From assembly GCA_003222395.1 (NCBI GenBank), contig QHWB01000030.1:172221-236220 (forward strand): a stretch of DNA of 64,000 nt, in the 5' to 3' direction. The stretch comes from Acidobacteriota bacterium. GTDB taxonomy: Bacteria > Acidobacteriota > Vicinamibacteria > Vicinamibacterales > CAVVIG01. The notes beneath the pieces are model-generated. The model was not told the origin of the DNA. It was given only the letters and a program-made list of their open reading frames with translations, and ran no database searches. This document shows, piece by piece, positions 59,851-64,000 of the stretch (position 1 is its first letter; every line of letters starts with the position of its first letter). The translations under genes were made by a program, and so were the position numbers.

Positions 59851-60957
59851 TCACCTCGAGCCTGCTTTGTACTCCTTGCTGTATCCATTGCGTGTGTTGA
59901 CGACGACGAAGCTCCCGTCTGGCCGCACCGAGAGTTTGAGCGCGTACGCCGGAGCGTGCGTTGGGGGCGCGTCAACAAGATTCGCGATGAACGATTCGGG
60001 AGCGTTCAGATCGGGCCCTCCGGGCTGTCCGTTTTCTTCGAACCGAGGTTGCGCCGGCCGCTGAACGGAGAAATGGAGCTGCCAGACGTCCTCCAGGCCC
60101 GGCGAGCGTTTGAGCGTCTCCCACGTCTCACGTGAGTTGCCCTTCTGCGGTCCGTTGTTCACGATGGCGACACGTGGCCGTATCGCATGCACCAGCGCCG
60201 GCGGACCCGAGCGCGCCAGGCCGTGGTGGGTGGTCACGTAGACATCCACCACGCCGAGCAGATTGTCGGGACACACCAGGTCGTGCTCGGTGTTCCAGGT
60301 GAGGTCACCCAGATCCAGCAGACGGAAACGGCCGAACGCCCCGATCATCATGCCCACGGAAAAAATATTCTCGCTGGTGTCTTGCGGGTGCGGGGCGAAA
60401 TCGCGGCAGAGCGGATTGTTGGTCCGGCGGCCGGCGAGTGGTTTCGTGATCACCGCGCCTTTGCTGGATACCACCTGGACGTCCAGGCCTTGAATCGGAA
60501 TCGTATCGCCGGCTCTCACTTCGATATGGCGGCCTGCGGCGCGCGCCTCTGCGTACTGGCGATCGACGCGGTCGACGTTGGCTTGCGCCTCCGGCGTCAG
60601 CGGCGACGATCCGGGAGGCGGCATCCGCGGCCCGTGATCGACGAATGTGCGGATCGGCAATCGGCTTGCGACGTCCTTGACACCGCCGACGTGATCGCCG
60701 TCGTAGTGCGTGATCACGAGATAGTCGATCCGGCTGACCCCCGCTTCCTTCGCCGATGCCGCAATCCTATCGGCATCGCGGTCGCCTGGATTGCCGGCGT
60801 CGACGAGGAGGGACTCGCCGGAGGGCGAGACGAAGAGTGTGGCTTGTCCGCCTTCGACGTCGATCGAGTAAATGTCGAGCGTGCGACTCTTCTGCATGCG
60901 AGCCGTCTGCGAAAAGACGAGCAGTACCGCCACGACCAGTACACACCGCTTACTCAT
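59851..60957 (-). CDS. Secreted ComEC/Rec2-like metallo-beta-lactamase-fold hydrolase
   Basis: The ATG at 60957 gives 368 residues with a signal peptide (~1-20). The MBL fold has the motif H84-Y-D86-G-D88-H89 ('ITHYDGDHVGGV') and 'DVEGGQATLFVSPSGESLLVDAGNPGDRDADRI', the pattern found in the C-terminal domain of ComEC/Rec2 and related 'competence-like' hydrolases. Later 'YVTTHHGLARSGPPALVHAIRPRVAIVNNGPQKGNSRETWETLK' adds further His residues. The membrane channel domain of ComEC is absent, so it is probably an extracellular nuclease or phosphodiesterase; the substrate is uncertain. Confidence 0.9.
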   Translation of the reverse strand: MSKRCVLVVAVLLVFSQTARMQKSRTLDIYSIDVEGGQATLFVSPSGESLLVDAGNPGDRDADRIAASAKEAGVSRIDYLVITHYDGDHVGGVKDVASRLPIRTFVDHGPRMPPPGSSPLTPEAQANVDRVDRQYAEARAAGRHIEVRAGDTIPIQGLDVQVVSSKGAVITKPLAGRRTNNPLCRDFAPHPQDTSENIFSVGMMIGAFGRFRLLDLGDLTWNTEHDLVCPDNLLGVVDVYVTTHHGLARSGPPALVHAIRPRVAIVNNGPQKGNSRETWETLKRSPGLEDVWQLHFSVQRPAQPRFEENGQPGGPDLNAPESFIANLVDAPPTHAPAYALKLSVRPDGSFVVVNTRNGYSKEYKAGSR

Positions 60958-61225
60958 ACGCGCTCCCTTCCGTTCCTGAAATGTGACTGGCGGGCACAGT
61001 TGTAGCACTTTCATGCGTCGTCGCCTGCAAACGGAGCGTGGGCAGGTCCGTCGTGCGGACGTTCGCGAGCTGTTGCGGATACCCGAGCGCGATTGAAGTG
61101 CTGGTCATCGAATCGTAAACGGATCGGCGTTTCGCGGTAACCTTTCGCTGATCTTCTCGACAGGCCAGTTGCACAGGCGATTGATCGTGTGACATTGCCT
61201 CGAGACCTTTGGCATGGAGCAATGA

Positions 61226-61648
61226 ATGGCGTCTGCAGACACCTTGCGCGAGCGAAGTCAGACCACTCCCTCACCCGCACCCCGACCCGATGTCGATGAA
61301 CGGCGCGCCACAGCTTGGATCGGACAAGGCGTCGTCGTCGAGGGCCGAATCACCAGCTCTCAGGATCTCAGAATCGACGGGAGGGTCGAAGGCACAATCG
61401 AGGTCGGCGATCACGTGTTGATGATTGGCGCACGCGCTGCCGTCAAAGCGAGTCTGGTCGCCAGATCGATCTTGATCAGCGGAACAGTGATCGGGAACGT
61501 CACCGCTACGGACAGGCTCGACTTGCAGGCGACGGGGTCCGTAGAAGGTGATATCAGCTCACCTCGACTGGTGATGGTCGATGGCGCGGTCGTCAAGGGC
61601 AGGGTCGATGCGAGCGGCAATCGCGCGAAGAAGACTCAGGGCGGCTGA
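61226..61648 (+). CDS. Bactofilin (polymer-forming cytoskeletal protein)
   Basis: This 140-residue protein has a disordered N-terminal tail ('SADTLRERSQTTPSPAPRPD') and then the beta-helical bactofilin core: 'WIGQGVVVEGRITSSQDLRIDGRVEGTIEVGDHVLMIGARAAVKASLVARSILISGTVIGNVTATDRLDLQATGSVEGDISSPRLVMVDGAVVKGRV'. The regular hydrophobic spacing and 'DGRVEG' signature are diagnostic. Bactofilins form filaments at the membrane and guide cell shape or polarity. A LytM/M23 gene is the typical neighbour; here none is adjacent, although an NHL-LytM protein lies at 21-23 kb. Confidence 0.95.
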   Translation: MASADTLRERSQTTPSPAPRPDVDERRATAWIGQGVVVEGRITSSQDLRIDGRVEGTIEVGDHVLMIGARAAVKASLVARSILISGTVIGNVTATDRLDLQATGSVEGDISSPRLVMVDGAVVKGRVDASGNRAKKTQGG

Positions 61649-61897
61649 GTCCCGCGCCTTTGCCGTAGGTCGCCGCACAAGGCTCACGAGCTTCCCGTGC
61701 GGGATCCATGCGTTGACGCGACCTTTGTCGATTGACGCGACCTCTGTCGCAATCTCGGATGAAACCGAGTCCGGTCGCGTGTGACCGCTTCCTGGCCGCA
61801 CACCCCGTAGATTCTTTATATGACGCGGTCTGACAATGCCGGCTCGAAGGCGTGGTCTAAAAAGCGTCGCGACGTGCAGGACCAAACAGGAGACGAG

Positions 61898-64000
61898 ATG
61901 ACACGTACCGCGTTCGGTGCGCTCGTCGGTCTGACGGCCATGATCCTGGTCGGCCAAGTACTGGTGATTCAGGGACAAACGGCCACCGGAAGAATTCTCG
62001 GCACGGTGCGGGACTCCACCGGCGCTGTGCTGCCTGGCGCGACGGTTTCCGCGACGAGCCTGGAAACGAGAGCGGTGCGCACGGTTGTCACAGACGTGGC
62101 TGGCACGTACCAAATCCTCAGCATTGCTGCCGGAGACTACGCGGTCGAAGCGACGCTCAGCGGATTTCAGACGGCAACTCGAAGTCCCGTCACCGTCACG
62201 GTCGGGGCGGCAGCGGTCGCGAACTTCGATCTCTCGCTAGGCGGAGTCACGCAGGACGTCACCGTGACCTCGGAGGTGCCGCAAGTCACCACGATCGATG
62301 CGAGCCTCGGTGGGCTGGTGGGGGAACGAGAGGTTCGCGAGCTGCCGTTGAACGGACGCGATTGGCTGCAACTCACAACGCTCGAGGCGGGTGTCAAGGG
62401 CGGCATCGGACAGCAGTCGGCCGCGAGCTTCTCGAATTCTCGCGCGGCACGCGGCAACGGCCTTGCGCTGTCCATCTCCGGAAATCGGCCCACCGGCAAT
62501 GTGTTTCTCGTCGACGGCCTCGTTGTGAACGACTTTGCCAACGCGAGCCCCGGCAGCGGACTGAACGTCAATCTCGGCGTCGAGGCGGTCCGCGAATTCC
62601 GCGTCCTGACCAACGAGTACACCGCCGAATATGGCCGGTCCACCGGAGGCGTGGTGACGGCGGTCTACAAATCGGGCACCAATGCCTTCCACGGGAGCGC
62701 GTTTGAATTCCTGCGGAACAGCGCGCTCGACGCGCGGAATTTCTTCGACGCCGAGAGGCCGGACTTCCAGCGCAATCAGTTCGGCGGCTCGGCTGGCGGA
62801 CCGGTCAGAAAGAACACGACGTTCTTGTTCGCCGACTACGAAGAGCTGCACGAGACCAAGGGCCTGGCGCACAACTCCGATACGCTGTCGCCAGACGCCC
62901 GCAACGGCCTCGTGTGCGTCGCGGCCGGCGGCAATGCGTGCGCGTCCAAGACCCCGATCCCGATCGCGCCGCGCATCATCCCGTATCTGGCGTTCTTCCC
63001 AATCGCGAACGGACCGATTACCGGCGACACGGCGAAGTTCATCTTCGCGGGAAACCGGATCGGCCTCGAGCGATACGCGGTCGCGAAGATCGACCACAAC
63101 TTTTCCAATCGGACCACTATCTCCGGAAGTGTCCAGTACGACAACACCGACGAGTCGCAGCCGGATCCCTATAACCTGAAGCGCACGGGATCTCCGTCGC
63201 GGCATGCGAACGGTGTCGTGACCCTGCAGCGCGTTTTCACGTCTCACTTCCTCAACAGCACGCTCGTCGGCGCCAGCCATTCGCACGTGACCGATGCGCT
63301 CGACACGTCCGCTATCGATCCGATCGCGACCAACAGCTCGCTCGGGTTTCAGCCTGGCGTGCCGGCGGGCATCCTCGCGGTGGCGGGGTTGACCGGCACG
63401 CAGGGCGGGATCGGATCGTCGGGCTCCGACATCCTCGACTACACCTCGTTCCAGGTTGGCGATGATGCGTCGTGGATTACGGGGCGGCAGACGTTCAAAT
63501 TCGGCGGCAAAGTGGAGCGGATCCATTACGACAAGAACTCGCTCGTCGGCGCGCCAATCGGCGAGTACGACTTCGACACGGTGGCACTGTTTCTTCAGGG
63601 CATCCCCGGCCAGTTCAGGACCGACGTCCCCGGCACCGACGACGTGCGCGGGTTGCGCACGTCGTATACGGGTTTCTATCTCGAGGACGGCTTCGCCGTT
63701 CGCAGCAATCTGCACATCACCTTCGGGCTGCGGTACGAGTACGTCGCGCCGACCACGGAAGTGTCGGACAAGGTGGCCGTTCTGGTCGCCCCCGGATCTG
63801 CGGTGCCGAAGACAGGCGGCGCCTACTTCAACACCACGACGAAGAATTTCGCTCCGCGTTTGGCGCTCGGCTGGGATCCGTCGGGTGACGGCACGACGGC
63901 CGTCCGCGCCGGCCTTGGCGTGTATGACGTGCTGCCGTTTCCCTATTTGATGGAGAACCGCACGAACAGCTTCCCATACTTCGAGGAAGGCACCGTCAAT
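61898..64000 (+). CDS. TonB-dependent receptor with carboxypeptidase-like N-terminus (3' end beyond window)
   Basis: The ATG at 61898 follows AGGAGA and the frame stays open for 701 codons to the window's edge. It begins with a signal peptide ('FGALVGLTAMILVGQVLVIQG'), then a CarboxypepD_reg-like domain ('GRILGTVRDSTGAVLPGATVSATSLETRAVRTV', 'AAGDYAVEATLSGFQT'), a plug ('EREVRELPLNGRDWLQLTTLEAGV', 'VNLGVEAVREFRVLTNEYTAEYGRSTGGVVTAVYKSGTN') and the start of the beta-barrel ('RNQFGGSAGGPVRKNTTFLFADYEEL'). It is the third receptor of this class here. Its ligand is unknown. Confidence 0.93.
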   Translation, partial: MTRTAFGALVGLTAMILVGQVLVIQGQTATGRILGTVRDSTGAVLPGATVSATSLETRAVRTVVTDVAGTYQILSIAAGDYAVEATLSGFQTATRSPVTVTVGAAAVANFDLSLGGVTQDVTVTSEVPQVTTIDASLGGLVGEREVRELPLNGRDWLQLTTLEAGVKGGIGQQSAASFSNSRAARGNGLALSISGNRPTGNVFLVDGLVVNDFANASPGSGLNVNLGVEAVREFRVLTNEYTAEYGRSTGGVVTAVYKSGTNAFHGSAFEFLRNSALDARNFFDAERPDFQRNQFGGSAGGPVRKNTTFLFADYEELHETKGLAHNSDTLSPDARNGLVCVAAGGNACASKTPIPIAPRIIPYLAFFPIANGPITGDTAKFIFAGNRIGLERYAVAKIDHNFSNRTTISGSVQYDNTDESQPDPYNLKRTGSPSRHANGVVTLQRVFTSHFLNSTLVGASHSHVTDALDTSAIDPIATNSSLGFQPGVPAGILAVAGLTGTQGGIGSSGSDILDYTSFQVGDDASWITGRQTFKFGGKVERIHYDKNSLVGAPIGEYDFDTVALFLQGIPGQFRTDVPGTDDVRGLRTSYTGFYLEDGFAVRSNLHITFGLRYEYVAPTTEVSDKVAVLVAPGSAVPKTGGAYFNTTTKNFAPRLALGWDPSGDGTTAVRAGLGVYDVLPFPYLMENRTNSFPYFEEGTVN

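Overview
This is high-GC chromosomal DNA that looks like an Acidobacteriota genome, most likely of the Vicinamibacteria type; that placement is inference. It rests on gene content: several full-length and broken ADOP/MacB-type permeases with PadR or BlaI remnants beside them, three very large TonB-dependent receptors with a carboxypeptidase-like regulatory N-terminus, serine/threonine kinases fused to PD40 propellers, a TIGR02999-like ECF sigma remnant, and many secreted propeller proteins and hydrolases. No rRNA, tRNA, CRISPR array, phage or transposase gene was recognised.

Layout. 1-6.4 kb: the end of a kinase/PD40 protein, a YjbQ-radical SAM pair with coupled translation, a winged-helix protein with a polytopic membrane tail, an ECF sigma remnant and a kinase that stops just after DFG. 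6.5-11.2 kb: a BNR_4 propeller protein, a MITE-like palindrome cluster, and a DUF4331 + TPR pair. 11.2-19.5 kb: a probable sugar-acid uptake and catabolism locus (SMP-30 lactonase, Gfo/Idh/MocA oxidoreductase, TonB receptor, IclR regulator, a PfkB-kinase stub, and an MFS transporter bracketed by short repeats). 19.5-25.6 kb: small ORFs, a Crp-type gene with an internal deletion, an NHL-LytM fusion, an LPG-synthase-like membrane protein, an ADOP fragment and a FitA/VapC-type toxin-antitoxin pair.

25.6-40.7 kb: two intact ADOP permeases, secreted propeller proteins, an M28-type peptidase with an altered active-site motif, a miniature ADOP gene with most of its middle missing, and a stand-alone Clp-N protein. 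40.7-50.7 kb: secreted and redox/hydrolase genes (esterase, epoxide hydrolase, acetamidase/formamidase, SRPBCC, SnoaL-like) around a genomic scar where truncated BlaR1, BlaI, PadR and ADOP genes meet. 50.7-64 kb: a five-S1-domain RNA-binding protein, a subclass B3 metallo-beta-lactamase, a DHA2-type MFS exporter, a secreted methyltransferase, a TonB receptor, a single-domain response regulator, a ComEC-like MBL hydrolase, a bactofilin, and the start of a third TonB receptor that runs off the window.

Two themes stand out. First, reductive decay by internal deletion is unusually frequent: at least eight genes are truncated or have lost their central portion, often leaving a readable mini-ORF. 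Second, several families of short palindromic or inverted repeats sit at gene borders and in one case supply the C-terminal codons of a transporter. I did not find a clear new defence or biosynthetic system. The most novel-looking items are the winged-helix/polytopic-membrane protein, the NHL-LytM fusion, the overlapping tiny-ORF operon at 19.6-20.3 kb, and the deletion-derived mini-proteins.
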